Below, piece after piece: positions 38,984 through 47,627 of a DNA stretch of 64,000 nt (position 1 is its first letter; each line of letters starts with the position of its first letter). The notes under the pieces were generated by a model. It saw only the letters and a program-made list of their open reading frames with translations, was not told the origin of the DNA and made no database searches. Origin of the DNA: Mycobacterium paraterrae (lineage in GTDB: Bacteria; Actinomycetota; Actinomycetes; Mycobacteriales; Mycobacteriaceae); NCBI RefSeq assembly GCF_022430545.2, contig NZ_CP092488.2, positions 4,836,001-4,900,000 of the forward strand, in the 5' to 3' direction. The position numbers and the translations under genes were made by a program.

Positions 38984-40012
38984 CTACGCGCGGCTGAAGA
39001 CGGTCTTGCCGGTCATCTCCGGCCAGGCCGAGGGCGCGTCATCCCACGCGACGGCACGATCGACGACCGGCGCCAGGTCGCAGCCGCCGGCCAGCACGTC
39101 CAAGATCTGCGGGATGACCGCGCGGGCGCTGACCCGGCCGGTCGCGAAGCGCACGCCGCGGGTGTAGGCCTGCAGCATCGGCATCTCCACGCTCGGTTGG
39201 AAGTAGATTCCGGTGTCGGTGCACACACCGTCGGGCCACGTCGCCCGCAGCGTCGCCGACAGCAGCTTCGGGTCGCCGGTGGTGTGCACCGTGACCGGAT
39301 ACGGCTCCCAGGACTTGTCCGGCTTGGCGACATCGTGAACGGTCGCGCCGGTCTGCTCCGCTGCGGCGAGGCGGGACGGATCGGTGTCGACGTAGTCGAC
39401 GCGGCAGCCGAGCGCGACCGCGAGCGCAGCCGCATAAAGCCCGATCGACAGCTTGCCGACCACCAGCACCCGACGATCGGCGGCATCCAGGCTGGCCAGC
39501 TCGGCGGCGTACGGGCCGATCGCCCGCCAGCCGTCGGGAATGTTGTCCGATAACGACGCGGCGGCGATCGGGTCGACCGTCGCCGGCAACGGAATCAGCA
39601 TCGCATCGGCGTAGGGCACCAGGACCAAGTCCGACATGAACCCACCGCCGTCGAGACCGGCCAGCGGAGCCAACCCGTACATCGCCATCAACGGCAGCGA
39701 GCCGCACGAGCTGGTGACGCCTCGACGGCACTCCCGGCAACTGCCGCAACTGATCTGGAACGGGACGATCACCCGGTCGCGTAGCTGGACCGCGGTGACA
39801 TCGTCGCCGACGGCGACGACCTCCGCTACGCCCTCATGTCCCACCGCGTAGCCGGGCGGCAGCGGCGCCGCGCCGCGAGCCACCGCGACGTCGAGGTCGC
39901 AGCAGGCCACGTGCAGCGGCCTGACCAAAGCTTGCCGCGCCAGGGTGATTTCCGGGTCGGGCACCTCATGCCATGCGTACCGGTCCGTCGCCTCGAACGT
40001 CAGCTGCCGCAT
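38984..40012 (-). CDS. Zinc-dependent medium-chain alcohol dehydrogenase-like protein
   Basis: A 342-residue MDR-family protein. A catalytic zinc site is suggested by CCDLDVAVARG and VGHEGVAEVVAVGDD, and the structural zinc lobe by CGSCRECRRGVTSSCG. The Rossmann part has VLVVGKLSIGLYAAALAVAL, with a less usual glycine pattern (VGKLSIG instead of GxGxxG), so cofactor use is unclear. The substrate is unknown. It lies 23 bp downstream of nadC on the same strand and converges with the gene at 38565. I know of no counterpart at this place in M. tuberculosis. Confidence 0.8.
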   Translation of the reverse strand: MRQLTFEATDRYAWHEVPDPEITLARQALVRPLHVACCDLDVAVARGAAPLPPGYAVGHEGVAEVVAVGDDVTAVQLRDRVIVPFQISCGSCRECRRGVTSSCGSLPLMAMYGLAPLAGLDGGGFMSDLVLVPYADAMLIPLPATVDPIAAASLSDNIPDGWRAIGPYAAELASLDAADRRVLVVGKLSIGLYAAALAVALGCRVDYVDTDPSRLAAAEQTGATVHDVAKPDKSWEPYPVTVHTTGDPKLLSATLRATWPDGVCTDTGIYFQPSVEMPMLQAYTRGVRFATGRVSARAVIPQILDVLAGGCDLAPVVDRAVAWDDAPSAWPEMTGKTVFSRA

Positions 40013-40035
40013 GCCAGCATCCTGCCCGGTGTGGC

Positions 40036-40893
40036 TTAAATGTCCAGACCGATGTCGAGCACCCGCACCGAATGTGTGAGCGCCCCGACCGCCAGGTAGT
40101 CGACGCCGGTGCCGGCATAATCGGCCGCGGTGTCCAGCGAAAGGCCGCCGGAGGACTCGAGTTTGGTGCCTGGCGACCGGGCGTCGCGGCGCTGCACCGC
40201 GATCTGGGTCTGCCAGACGGGAAAGTTGTCCAACAGAACCAATTCCGGCTTCTCGACCAGGATTTCGTCGAGTTGTTCCAGCGAATCGACCTCGACCTCG
40301 CACGGTAGGTCGGGTGCGGCCGCCCGCACGGCGCGCAGCGCCGCCACCACCGATCCCGCGGCGGCGACATGGTTGTCCTTGATGAGCGCTGCGTCGCCCA
40401 GGCCCAGTCGGTGGTTCACGCCGCCGCCGACTCGTACCGCGTACTTCTGCAACGACCGCAGGCCGGGCAACGTCTTTCGGGTGTCGCGGATTTCGGTCTT
40501 GGTGCCGTCGACCGCGTCCACCCACGCCGCGGTCGCGGTGGCGATCCCGGACAGATGACACACCAGATTCAGCAACGTGCGCTCGGCGGTCAACAGGCCG
40601 TGCATTCGGGCTTGCACCGTCAGCGCCGAATCACCGGGCTGCAAACGGGTTCCGTCGTCGACGCGGTGTACGACCCGGTATCCATCTGCCCCGAGCACCT
40701 CGTCGAGCACCAGGATCGCGAGGTCGACGCCGGCGATGACACCGGGCTCGCGGGTGATCAGCGATGCGGTGGTCGACGCGCCGTCTGGCACGGTCGCCGC
40801 CGTCGTGATGTCCGGCCCATAGCGCAAGTCCTCGTCGAGCGCGCGGGCGATCATGGCGCGAGCCTCGGTGAGCTCTCTCTCCGAGAGGCTCAT
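40036..40893 (-). CDS. nadC: Quinolinate phosphoribosyltransferase
   Basis: A 285-residue enzyme that makes nicotinate mononucleotide from quinolinate and PRPP. Key segments are ERTLLNLVCHLSGIAT, DTRKTLPGLRSLQKYAV, GGGVNHRLGLGDAALIKDNH, EVEVDSLEQ and LESSGGLSLDT, all typical of NadC. Its ATG overlaps the nadB stop (TGATG). It is the third gene of the de novo NAD operon. Confidence 0.96.
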   Translation of the reverse strand: MSLSERELTEARAMIARALDEDLRYGPDITTAATVPDGASTTASLITREPGVIAGVDLAILVLDEVLGADGYRVVHRVDDGTRLQPGDSALTVQARMHGLLTAERTLLNLVCHLSGIATATAAWVDAVDGTKTEIRDTRKTLPGLRSLQKYAVRVGGGVNHRLGLGDAALIKDNHVAAAGSVVAALRAVRAAAPDLPCEVEVDSLEQLDEILVEKPELVLLDNFPVWQTQIAVQRRDARSPGTKLESSGGLSLDTAADYAGTGVDYLAVGALTHSVRVLDIGLDI

Positions 40894-42479
40894 CAGCTGA
40901 CCGCCGCCAAGTCGTCGACCAGCGGGCTGCAGTCCGCGTTCAGTCGGATGACGAAGCTGCGGGCTGGAGCGGTTGTGGGAGTGGGGAATTCGGCGCGGTG
41001 GTGGCAGCCTCGGCTCTCCTCGCGAGCGAGGGCGGCGGTCGCTACCGCCCGGGCCGCCACCGTCAGCGCGGCGTCCTCCAGGCCGGCACGCGTGGTCACC
41101 ACGCCGGGCGGTGCATCCGACAAGGTATCGACCAGTCGTTGCAGTCCGTCGCTGTCGCGCACCACCGAGGCGTCGCGGCTCATCGCCCGCTGAAGGTCGT
41201 CGCGCGCCAGCGCGCCGCAGTCAGCCGGCTCGATCGCTGTGGCACGGGCCCGCCCGAAGAGTCCGGCGTGCTCGGCTGCGGCCCGCCCGGCTCGGCCTCC
41301 GACGACCAGGCCCTCCAGCAGGCTGTTAGAGGCCAGCCGGTTGGCGCCGTGCATTCCCGTTCGGGCCACCTCGCCAGCGGCAAACAGTCCCGGCAGGTCG
41401 GTGCGGCCGTAGACGTCGGTGATGACGCCGCCGCAGCTGTAGTGCGCTCCGGGGGCCACCGGGATGGGCTGACGGACAGGGTCGATGCCCGCCGCCCGGC
41501 AGGCTGCGGCGACCGTCGGAAATCGGCGGGCGAAGTCGTCGATACCCCGGGCGTCGAGGAATACGCATTCGTCACCCAGAATGCGCAGCCGGGCGTCGAT
41601 CGCGCCGGCCACCACATCGCGCGGCGCCAGGTCACCCATTGGATGCACGCCCGCGGTCACCGAATTGCCTTGACTGTCAATCAATGTCGCGCCCTCGCCA
41701 CGAATGGCTTCGGTCACAAGCGGCCGCCGGCGACCGGCGCGGCCGTCGAAGAGCATGGTCGGGTGGAACTGGATGAACTCGATGTCGCTCACCGCCGCAC
41801 CCGCCCAGAGCGCCAGCGCGATGCCGTCGCCGGTGGAACCCTTGGGGTTGGTGGTGGCCGCGTACAGCTGACCGAGCCCGCCGGTGGCCAGGATCACCGA
41901 CGGGGCGTGTACGACGCCGATGCCGCGCCGGTCGGCCACCAGCACGCCGGTCACCGCGTCGGTTCCGGATGCGGTGTCGTGCAGCACCCGCAGCGCGGCG
42001 TGCTTGATCCGGATATCCAGCGTGGCCGCGGCATGGTCGAGAGCGCGCTGCACCTCGGCCCCGGTGGCGTCGCCGCCGGCGTGCACGATGCGTCGGCGCG
42101 TATGCCCGCCTTCGCGGCTGAGCGCCCAACCACCGGTCGCCGCCTCGTCGAATCGCGCTCCGTCGCTGACCAATTCGCTGACCGCCCGGTAGCCGTCGGC
42201 CACGATCGAGCTGACCGCGTCGGGGTCACACAGCCCGGCTCCGGCCGCGAGGGTATCGGCCACGTGCGCGGCGACCGAGTCGTCGGTACCGGGAAGCACG
42301 ACCGCGATCCCACCTTGCGCGTAGTGGGTTGCGGTGACGCCGGGCTTGCGGGCGGCCTTGCTGAGCACTATCACCCGGCGCCCGGCCCGGTGGGCGGCGA
42401 GCGCTGCGGCCAGCCCGCCGACACCGGTGCCGATCACCACGACGTCAGCGTGTTCCTCCCAGGCCGCGTGGATATTCAT
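40893..42479 (-). CDS. nadB: L-aspartate oxidase
   Basis: A 528-residue FAD enzyme that oxidises aspartate to iminoaspartate for NadA. It has the dinucleotide site VVVIGTGVGGLAAAL, then KPGVTATHYAQGGIAVV, the active-site SREGGHTRRRIVHAGGDATG (shown as SREGGHTRRRI), FIQFHPTML, PVAPGAHYSCGGV and GANRLASNSLLEGLVVG. ATG 42479 overlaps the nadA stop (ATGA). A longer open frame into nadA is not coding. Confidence 0.96.
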   Translation of the reverse strand: MNIHAAWEEHADVVVIGTGVGGLAAALAAHRAGRRVIVLSKAARKPGVTATHYAQGGIAVVLPGTDDSVAAHVADTLAAGAGLCDPDAVSSIVADGYRAVSELVSDGARFDEAATGGWALSREGGHTRRRIVHAGGDATGAEVQRALDHAAATLDIRIKHAALRVLHDTASGTDAVTGVLVADRRGIGVVHAPSVILATGGLGQLYAATTNPKGSTGDGIALALWAGAAVSDIEFIQFHPTMLFDGRAGRRRPLVTEAIRGEGATLIDSQGNSVTAGVHPMGDLAPRDVVAGAIDARLRILGDECVFLDARGIDDFARRFPTVAAACRAAGIDPVRQPIPVAPGAHYSCGGVITDVYGRTDLPGLFAAGEVARTGMHGANRLASNSLLEGLVVGGRAGRAAAEHAGLFGRARATAIEPADCGALARDDLQRAMSRDASVVRDSDGLQRLVDTLSDAPPGVVTTRAGLEDAALTVAARAVATAALAREESRGCHHRAEFPTPTTAPARSFVIRLNADCSPLVDDLAAVS

Positions 42480-43549
42480 TCGCCGCCGCCCGGTTGACCG
42501 ATCGCGATCATCCGCTGCACGCTCTGGCGGGCCCGCGCCGCGGTCTGGGGGTCGACGTCGACTGCGTCGGCGCCGTCGATCAGGCAACGCAACAGCGCGG
42601 CAGGAGTGATCATCTTCATGTACTTGCATGACGCGCGGTCGTTGACGGCCTGGAAGTCGGTGTGAGGGGCGGCGTTTCGCAGCTGATACAACATCCCGAC
42701 CTCGGTGGCGACCAGCACCTGCCGAGCGCGGGTCTCGCGTGCCGCATCCAGCATGCCGCCGGTAGACAAAATCTTGACCCGGTCTTCGGGGAATGCGCCT
42801 TCGCCGGCGAGGTACAGCGCCGAGGTCGCACAACCGCATTCGGGATGGACGAACAGCTCGGCGTCGGGATGGGCGCGCGCTTGCTCGGTGAGTTCGTCGC
42901 CGTTGATCCCGGCGTGTACGTGGCATTCGCCGGCCCAGACGTGCACGTTGTCGCGGCCCGTCACGCGACGCACGTGCGCCCCGAGGAACTGGTCCGGGCA
43001 GAACAGCACGTCGCGATCCGGGTCGATGGACGCGACCACGTCGACGGCGTTGGACGACGTGCAGCAGATGTCGGTCAGCGCCTTCACCGCGGCGGTGGTG
43101 TTGACGTAGGAGACCACGACCGCGCCGGGGTGATCGTCCTTCCAGGCCTGCAGCTCCTCGGGGGTGATCGAGTCGGCCAGCGAACAACCGGCGCGTTGGT
43201 CCGGGATTAGCACCGTCTTGTCGGGGCTCAGGATCTTGGCGGTCTCGGCCATGAAGTGCACGCCGCAGAACACGATGGTGTCTTCGGGCGCCTCGGCCGC
43301 AACCCGCGACAATGCGAGCGAGTCGCCGACGTGGTCTGCGATGTCCTGGATGGCTGGCAACTGATAGTTGTGCGCCAGAATCGTGGCATTCCGCAGATCG
43401 GCCAGCCGGCGGATTTCCGCCGCCCATTGCTCGTCGCCGTCGATGCCGCCGAAACCCGTGGAAGAGTTCGTGATTCCCGCGGCCAGATCGTTCGCCACAC
43501 CAGTGTCCAGTTCGTTTGACCGCACGTCAGTGCGATTCACGACTGCCAT
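42476..43549 (-). CDS. nadA: Quinolinate synthase
   Basis: A 357-residue 4Fe-4S enzyme that condenses iminoaspartate and dihydroxyacetone phosphate. Cluster Cys candidates are in AGCSLADSIT, CCTSSNAVDVV (or the adjacent Cys) and HPECGCATSALYL; other signatures are ILAHNYQLPAIQDIADHVGD, FCGVHFMAETAKIL, PDQFLG and STGGML. It is the first gene of nadABC and is divergent from the NrtR regulator with a 50-bp gap that holds a palindrome. Confidence 0.95.
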   Translation of the reverse strand: MAVVNRTDVRSNELDTGVANDLAAGITNSSTGFGGIDGDEQWAAEIRRLADLRNATILAHNYQLPAIQDIADHVGDSLALSRVAAEAPEDTIVFCGVHFMAETAKILSPDKTVLIPDQRAGCSLADSITPEELQAWKDDHPGAVVVSYVNTTAAVKALTDICCTSSNAVDVVASIDPDRDVLFCPDQFLGAHVRRVTGRDNVHVWAGECHVHAGINGDELTEQARAHPDAELFVHPECGCATSALYLAGEGAFPEDRVKILSTGGMLDAARETRARQVLVATEVGMLYQLRNAAPHTDFQAVNDRASCKYMKMITPAALLRCLIDGADAVDVDPQTAARARQSVQRMIAIGQPGGGE

Positions 43550-43576
43550 AGTCGATCCTTTCGCCTCCCGGCAGGG

Positions 43577-43599
43577 GTTTTCGACTTACAATCGAAAAC
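43577..43599. promoter_or_regulatory. Probable NrtR operator, overlapping a -10 box
   Basis: GTTTTCGA and TCGAAAAC form a perfect 8-bp inverted repeat with a 7-bp spacer. It ends on the base before the ATG of nrtR and contains TACAAT (43587-43592), a good -10 box seven bases before that ATG. Binding would block nrtR and probably nadA on the other side. Confidence 0.72.
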
Positions 43600-44310
43600 A
43601 TGGTCAATGGTAGCACTGCGCACGAAGTGCTTGCCGTCGTATTCCAGGTTCGTGGACTGGGGTACGGCGCCAAGGCGCAAAAACCGGAGCTCAACGTGCT
43701 GCTATGGCAACGCGCCCGCGATCCCCAGCGGGGTGCCTGGTCACTGCCCGGCGGCCGGTTACGCCACGACGAGGACATGACAACCTCGGTGCGGCGCCAG
43801 CTCGCCGAGAAAGTCGATTTGCGTGAGGTCGCTCACCTCGAGCAGCTCGCGGTGTTCTCCGAACCCGAGCGACTGCCGGACACCCGGACCATCGCCTCCA
43901 CCTTCCTCGGTCTGGTGCCCTCCCCCGCGACGCCGGAATTGCCGCCGGACACCAGCTGGCACCCCGTCACGTCGCTGCCGCCGATGGCCTTCGACCACGG
44001 CCCGATGGTCGAACACGCCCGCACCCGCCTGGTCGCGAAGATGTCCTATACCAACATCGGTTTCGCCCTTGCGCCAACGGAATTCGCGATGTCGACATTG
44101 CGTGACATCTACAGCGCCACGCTGGGTTACCAGGTCGACACGACCAACTTGCAGCGCGTACTGGCCCGACGCAAGGTGATCAGCCCGACCGGCACCGTGG
44201 CCCAGTCCGGCCGCAGCGGCGGTCGTCCGGCCGCCCTGTACCGTTTCACCGATTCCCAGTTGCGCGTCACCGACGAATTCGCGGCGCTGCGACCTCCCGG
44301 TTCAGCGTGA
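43600..44310 (+). CDS. nrtR: Nudix-type repressor of NAD synthesis (NrtR, Rv1593c-like)
   Basis: A 236-residue protein: an N-terminal Nudix domain (about 1-140) with degenerate catalytic motif (GGRLRHDEDMTTSVRRQLAEK lacks the REUXEE pattern; shown as GGRLRHDEDMTTSVRRQL), and a C-terminal winged helix (FAMSTLRDIYSATLGY, then RVLARRKVI). NrtR regulators bind ADP-ribose or NAD-related ligands and repress NAD genes. It is divergent from nadABC with a palindromic site between them. ATG 43600 lies seven bases after TACAAT, so the mRNA is probably leaderless. Confidence 0.87.
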   Translation: MVNGSTAHEVLAVVFQVRGLGYGAKAQKPELNVLLWQRARDPQRGAWSLPGGRLRHDEDMTTSVRRQLAEKVDLREVAHLEQLAVFSEPERLPDTRTIASTFLGLVPSPATPELPPDTSWHPVTSLPPMAFDHGPMVEHARTRLVAKMSYTNIGFALAPTEFAMSTLRDIYSATLGYQVDTTNLQRVLARRKVISPTGTVAQSGRSGGRPAALYRFTDSQLRVTDEFAALRPPGSA

Positions 44311-44371
44311 CGCGGCGACTCACCGGCGATCCGACTGGATTCTTAATGCCCTCTTAAGACAGAATGCCCGG

Positions 44372-45709
44372 ATGGACATCGGGAACCTGGCGACGGCCAC
44401 TGGTGCGGAGTGGATCGGAGTCGCCCCGCACGAGGAACTGCAGCCCAAAGCGCGTCCTCAACTGCCGTCGAAGGACCCGTTCTACGAGCCGCCGCCCGGA
44501 TTCCAGCACGCCGAACCCGGCACGGTACTGCGTTCCCGCGACGTTGAGCTCGCCTTTCTGGGCTTGATCCCGCAGCAGATCATGGCCACCCAGCTGCTCT
44601 ACCGCACCACCGACATGAACGGGCAGCCGGAAGCGACGGCGACGACCGTGCTGGTGCCTGCCGACGCCACCCCCGAGCGGCCCTGCCCGATCCTGTCCTA
44701 CCAATGCGCGATCGACGCCGTGTCGTCGCGCTGCTTCCCGTCCTACGCACTGCGGCGACGCGCCTTCGCCCTGGGCTCGTTGGCTCAGCTGGAGTTCCTG
44801 CTGATCTCGGCCGCGCTGGCCGAGGGCTGGGCGGTCTCAATCCCCGACCACGAAGGCCGCAACGGCATGTGGGGGGCGCCGTTCGAGCCCGGCTACTTCA
44901 TTCTCGACGGCATTCGCGCGGCGCTCAACGCCGACCGGCTCGGGCTGTCGACGTCGGCGCCGGTGGCGCTGTGGGGCTACTCGGGCGGTGGGCTGGCGAC
45001 CGCGTGGGCCGCCGAACTGTGTGCCGACTACGCGCCCGAGCTACAGATCTGCGGCGCGGTCCTTGGCTCGCCGGTCGGTGACCTTGGCCACACCTTCCGC
45101 CGGCTCAACGGCAGCTTCCTGTCCGGGCTGCCCGCCCTCGTGGTGGCCGCGCTGGTGCACATTTATCCCGAGCTGAACAAGGTGATCGACGAGCACGCCA
45201 GCGACGAGGGCCGTGAGCTGCTGCGGCGCCTAGAGAGCATGACAACCGTCGGCGCGGTCATTCGTATGGTCAAGAAGGACATGGCCGACTATCTCGACCG
45301 TCCGCTCGACGAAGTGCTGACCATGCCGGAAGTGCAACACGTCTTCGACAGCATCCGGCTGGGCGCCAAGGTGCCAACCCCGCCGGTGCTGATCGTGCAG
45401 GCGGTACACGACTACCTGATCGACGTCGACGACATCGACCGGCTCGCCGACGCCTACTCAGCGGGCGGCGCCAGCGTCACCTACCACCGCGACGCATTCA
45501 ACGAACACCTGCTGCTCCATCCGCTGTCGGCGCCGATGGCGCTGCGCTGGTTGCAGGACCGGTTCGCCCGCCGGCCGGTCAGTGAGCACCTGATCCGGAC
45601 GAAATGGCCGACGATGTTCAACCCGGTCACCTACGTCGGCATGGCACGGCTGGGCATCATCGCGGCCAAGGTGATCACCGGGAAGTCGGTGCGTCGACGC
45701 CCGCTGTGA
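44372..45709 (+). CDS. Secretory-lipase-family alpha/beta hydrolase (Rv1592c-like)
   Basis: A 445-residue protein of the LIP family (fungal secretory lipase type). The nucleophile elbow is LWGYSGGGLATAWA, the Asp lies near HDYLID and the final His in FNEHLLLHPLSA. The N-terminus DPFYEPPPGFQHAEPGTVLRS is typical of the family. M. tuberculosis Rv1592c is the counterpart and follows nrtR there too. No clear signal peptide is seen, so its place in the cell is uncertain. The substrate is probably acylglycerol or ester lipid. Confidence 0.87.
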   Translation: MDIGNLATATGAEWIGVAPHEELQPKARPQLPSKDPFYEPPPGFQHAEPGTVLRSRDVELAFLGLIPQQIMATQLLYRTTDMNGQPEATATTVLVPADATPERPCPILSYQCAIDAVSSRCFPSYALRRRAFALGSLAQLEFLLISAALAEGWAVSIPDHEGRNGMWGAPFEPGYFILDGIRAALNADRLGLSTSAPVALWGYSGGGLATAWAAELCADYAPELQICGAVLGSPVGDLGHTFRRLNGSFLSGLPALVVAALVHIYPELNKVIDEHASDEGRELLRRLESMTTVGAVIRMVKKDMADYLDRPLDEVLTMPEVQHVFDSIRLGAKVPTPPVLIVQAVHDYLIDVDDIDRLADAYSAGGASVTYHRDAFNEHLLLHPLSAPMALRWLQDRFARRPVSEHLIRTKWPTMFNPVTYVGMARLGIIAAKVITGKSVRRRPL

Positions 45710-45720
45710 CGGCCTGAGGG

Positions 45721-46470
45721 TCAGCGCGGCATCCGGCGCCAGACGAACTGCGGGAGCAGCCTGAAGCCGAAGAACACCGGCCGCAGCATCCACGGGATCC
45801 ACACTGTCCGGCGGCCCCTGGCCAGCGCTCGTGCGGTCGCCGCGGCCACTTGGGCGGGAGTGCTGGACAGCGGCGCCGGGGTCATCCCGGCGGTCATCCG
45901 CCCGATCACGAATCCCGGTCGCACGATCAGCAGCCGCACACCGCTGCCGTGCAGCGCGTCGGCCAGTCCGCTGGCGAAGCCGTCCAGCCCCGCCTTGGCC
46001 GACCCGTAGACGTAGTTCGCTCGGCGCACCCGGATACCGGCCACCGAGGAGAACACCACCAGCGCTCCCCGACCGGATTGGCGCATCGCCGCGGCCAGAT
46101 GAGTGAGCACACTGACCTGCGCGACGTAATCGGTGTGGACGACGGCGACCGCGTGTGCGGCGTCACGCTCGGCGCGTGCCTGGTCACCCAGGATCCCGAA
46201 GGCCACCACCGCGACGTCGATCGGCCCGTATCCGGCGATCACCGAATCGATCAGCGGTCCGTGCGACGCCAGGTCGTCGGCGTCGAACTCGACAGAAGTC
46301 ACGTTCGCGGCTCCGGCCGCACGAATAGCGGCGAACTGCTCGTCGAGCCGGCCGGCGTTGCGGGCCGCCAGCACGACGGAGGCGCCGCGCGCCAACCGCA
46401 CCGCGAGCTCAGTGCCGATTTCGCTGCGGCCGCCGAGAATCAGCACTGTGTGTGCGCCCGTGTCATCCAC
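45721..46470 (-). CDS. Short-chain dehydrogenase/reductase (Rv2073c-like)
   Basis: A 249-residue Rossmann-fold reductase. The cofactor site reads VLILGGRSEIGTELAVRL (a GGxxxIG variant), with ARNAGRLDE suggesting NADP preference, NNAG-like VVAFGILGDQ, catalytic Ser in VVFSSVAGIRV and YxxxK in YVYGSAKAGLDG. GTG 46470 gives the length of M. tuberculosis Rv2073c. The substrate is unknown. It converges with the lipase and marks the junction with the second conserved block. Confidence 0.85.
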   Translation of the reverse strand: MDDTGAHTVLILGGRSEIGTELAVRLARGASVVLAARNAGRLDEQFAAIRAAGAANVTSVEFDADDLASHGPLIDSVIAGYGPIDVAVVAFGILGDQARAERDAAHAVAVVHTDYVAQVSVLTHLAAAMRQSGRGALVVFSSVAGIRVRRANYVYGSAKAGLDGFASGLADALHGSGVRLLIVRPGFVIGRMTAGMTPAPLSSTPAQVAAATARALARGRRTVWIPWMLRPVFFGFRLLPQFVWRRMPR

Positions 46471-46502
46471 GGCAGCGATTATGTCCTGCGCTAGCGTGAG
46501 CG

Positions 46503-46919
46503 GTGATGGCGAACTCCACGGCAAGGCTCACCAACGATGCGCTGGCGTTTCTGACCGAACGTCACCTCGCCATGCTGACCACGCTGCGAGCCGACAATTC
46601 GCCGCATGTGGTCGCGGTCGGTTTCACCTTCGACCCGAAGACGCATATCGCCCGGGTGATCACGACCGGCGGCTCGCAGAAGGCGGTCAACGCCGAGCGC
46701 GGCGGAGTGGCCGTGCTCAGTCAGGTCGACGGGGCCCGCTGGCTGTCACTGGAGGGCAGCTCGACGGTCAACGGCGATGTCGACGCTGTGCGTGACGCCG
46801 AGTTGCGCTACGCCCAGCGTTACCGCACGCCGCGGGAGAACCCGCGGCGGGTGGTGATCGAGGTTCAGGTGCAGCGAGTGCTGGGGTCCTCTGATCTGTT
46901 GACCCGCAAGGGCGAGTAG
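46503..46919 (+). CDS. F420H2-dependent biliverdin reductase (Rv2074-like)
   Basis: A 138-residue split beta-barrel flavin/F420 protein (137 if ATG 46506 is used). Most of it is nearly identical to M. tuberculosis Rv2074 (HLAMLTTLRADNSPHVVAVG, RVITTGGSQKAVNAERGG and ELRYAQRYRTPRENPRRVV), which reduces biliverdin to bilirubin with F420H2. It is a short cytosolic dimer. It is divergent from the SDR gene with only 32 bp between starts. Confidence 0.92.
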   Translation: MMANSTARLTNDALAFLTERHLAMLTTLRADNSPHVVAVGFTFDPKTHIARVITTGGSQKAVNAERGGVAVLSQVDGARWLSLEGSSTVNGDVDAVRDAELRYAQRYRTPRENPRRVVIEVQVQRVLGSSDLLTRKGE

Positions 46920-46923
46920 CCCG

Positions 46924-47589
46924 CTATACGAGTGTGGCGCCCGGCGCGCGGATCACCAGTGGCACCGCCGGGAAGTACGCCGCCATCTCCGGTCGCGACT
47001 TGGCTAGCGCGGCAGTGCCGTAGCCGCGGTGGCGGTAGTCCGGGTGGATCCAGATCCGGACGTGGACCTCGTGCCCATTGAGCTCGCCGAACACCATGCC
47101 GACCTTCTCGTCACCGTCCACCGCGACAAACCAGGCGGCCTCCTCGGCGTCGAATCGTTCCTGCGCCGAACGGATCTCGTCCTCGATGCCGGCGGCGGGA
47201 GCACCAGAGCCGTCGCCTTTGGCGCCTATCTCCTGGGTGCGCGCGGCGAAGATGTCGTGGTCGGCGATGCCGGAGAACGGGCGCAGCGCCAGGGTTTCAC
47301 CCGCGCTGGCCGGGCGGTCCTTGAAGGTGAAGCTCAGGATGTTGTTCAGGTCTTCGAGTTCGGCGATGATCTTCTTGCGCGAGTCCTTGGTCAGCTGGTC
47401 GAACGACATCCCGATCACGGCCTCGGCGCCCAGCCGTGAGGTGCCCAGCAACTCGACGATGGCGTCCACCGCCGAAGGCCGGTCGTCGGCTTCGACGATC
47501 AAATCCAGGACTTCGTGTCGGCGTTCCAGCGCGTTCATCAGCGCGTTGGTGATCTCTCGGCGGGCGGCGGCGCGGTCGTGGTCGGTCAT
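46924..47589 (-). CDS. GNAT acetyltransferase with GyrA-like helical N-domain
   Basis: A 221-residue protein. Residues 10-90 (ALERRHEVLDLIVEADDRPS, SRLGAEAVIGMSFDQLT, KKIIAELEDLNNIL) follow the pattern of the long helical tower region of DNA gyrase subunit A (ALD..DEVI.LIR, QAQAILDMQLRRL). Residues 100-221 form a GNAT domain with the acetyl-CoA loop in IWIHPDYRHRGYGTAALA. Such a fusion suggests an acetyltransferase that docks on helical partners or resembles a topoisomerase dimer element. The substrate is unknown. It converges with the biliverdin reductase gene. Confidence 0.75.
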   Translation of the reverse strand: MTDHDRAAARREITNALMNALERRHEVLDLIVEADDRPSAVDAIVELLGTSRLGAEAVIGMSFDQLTKDSRKKIIAELEDLNNILSFTFKDRPASAGETLALRPFSGIADHDIFAARTQEIGAKGDGSGAPAAGIEDEIRSAQERFDAEEAAWFVAVDGDEKVGMVFGELNGHEVHVRIWIHPDYRHRGYGTAALAKSRPEMAAYFPAVPLVIRAPGATLV

Positions 47590-47627
47590 CGCTAGAGCGT
47601 AATACTCACGGCGGTCACAGCGCTTGA

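Noticed and set aside
40893..43427. An 844-codon frame giving a much longer NadB
   Set aside because: The first 316 codons are an out-of-frame reading of nadA. NadB homology starts at ATG 42479.
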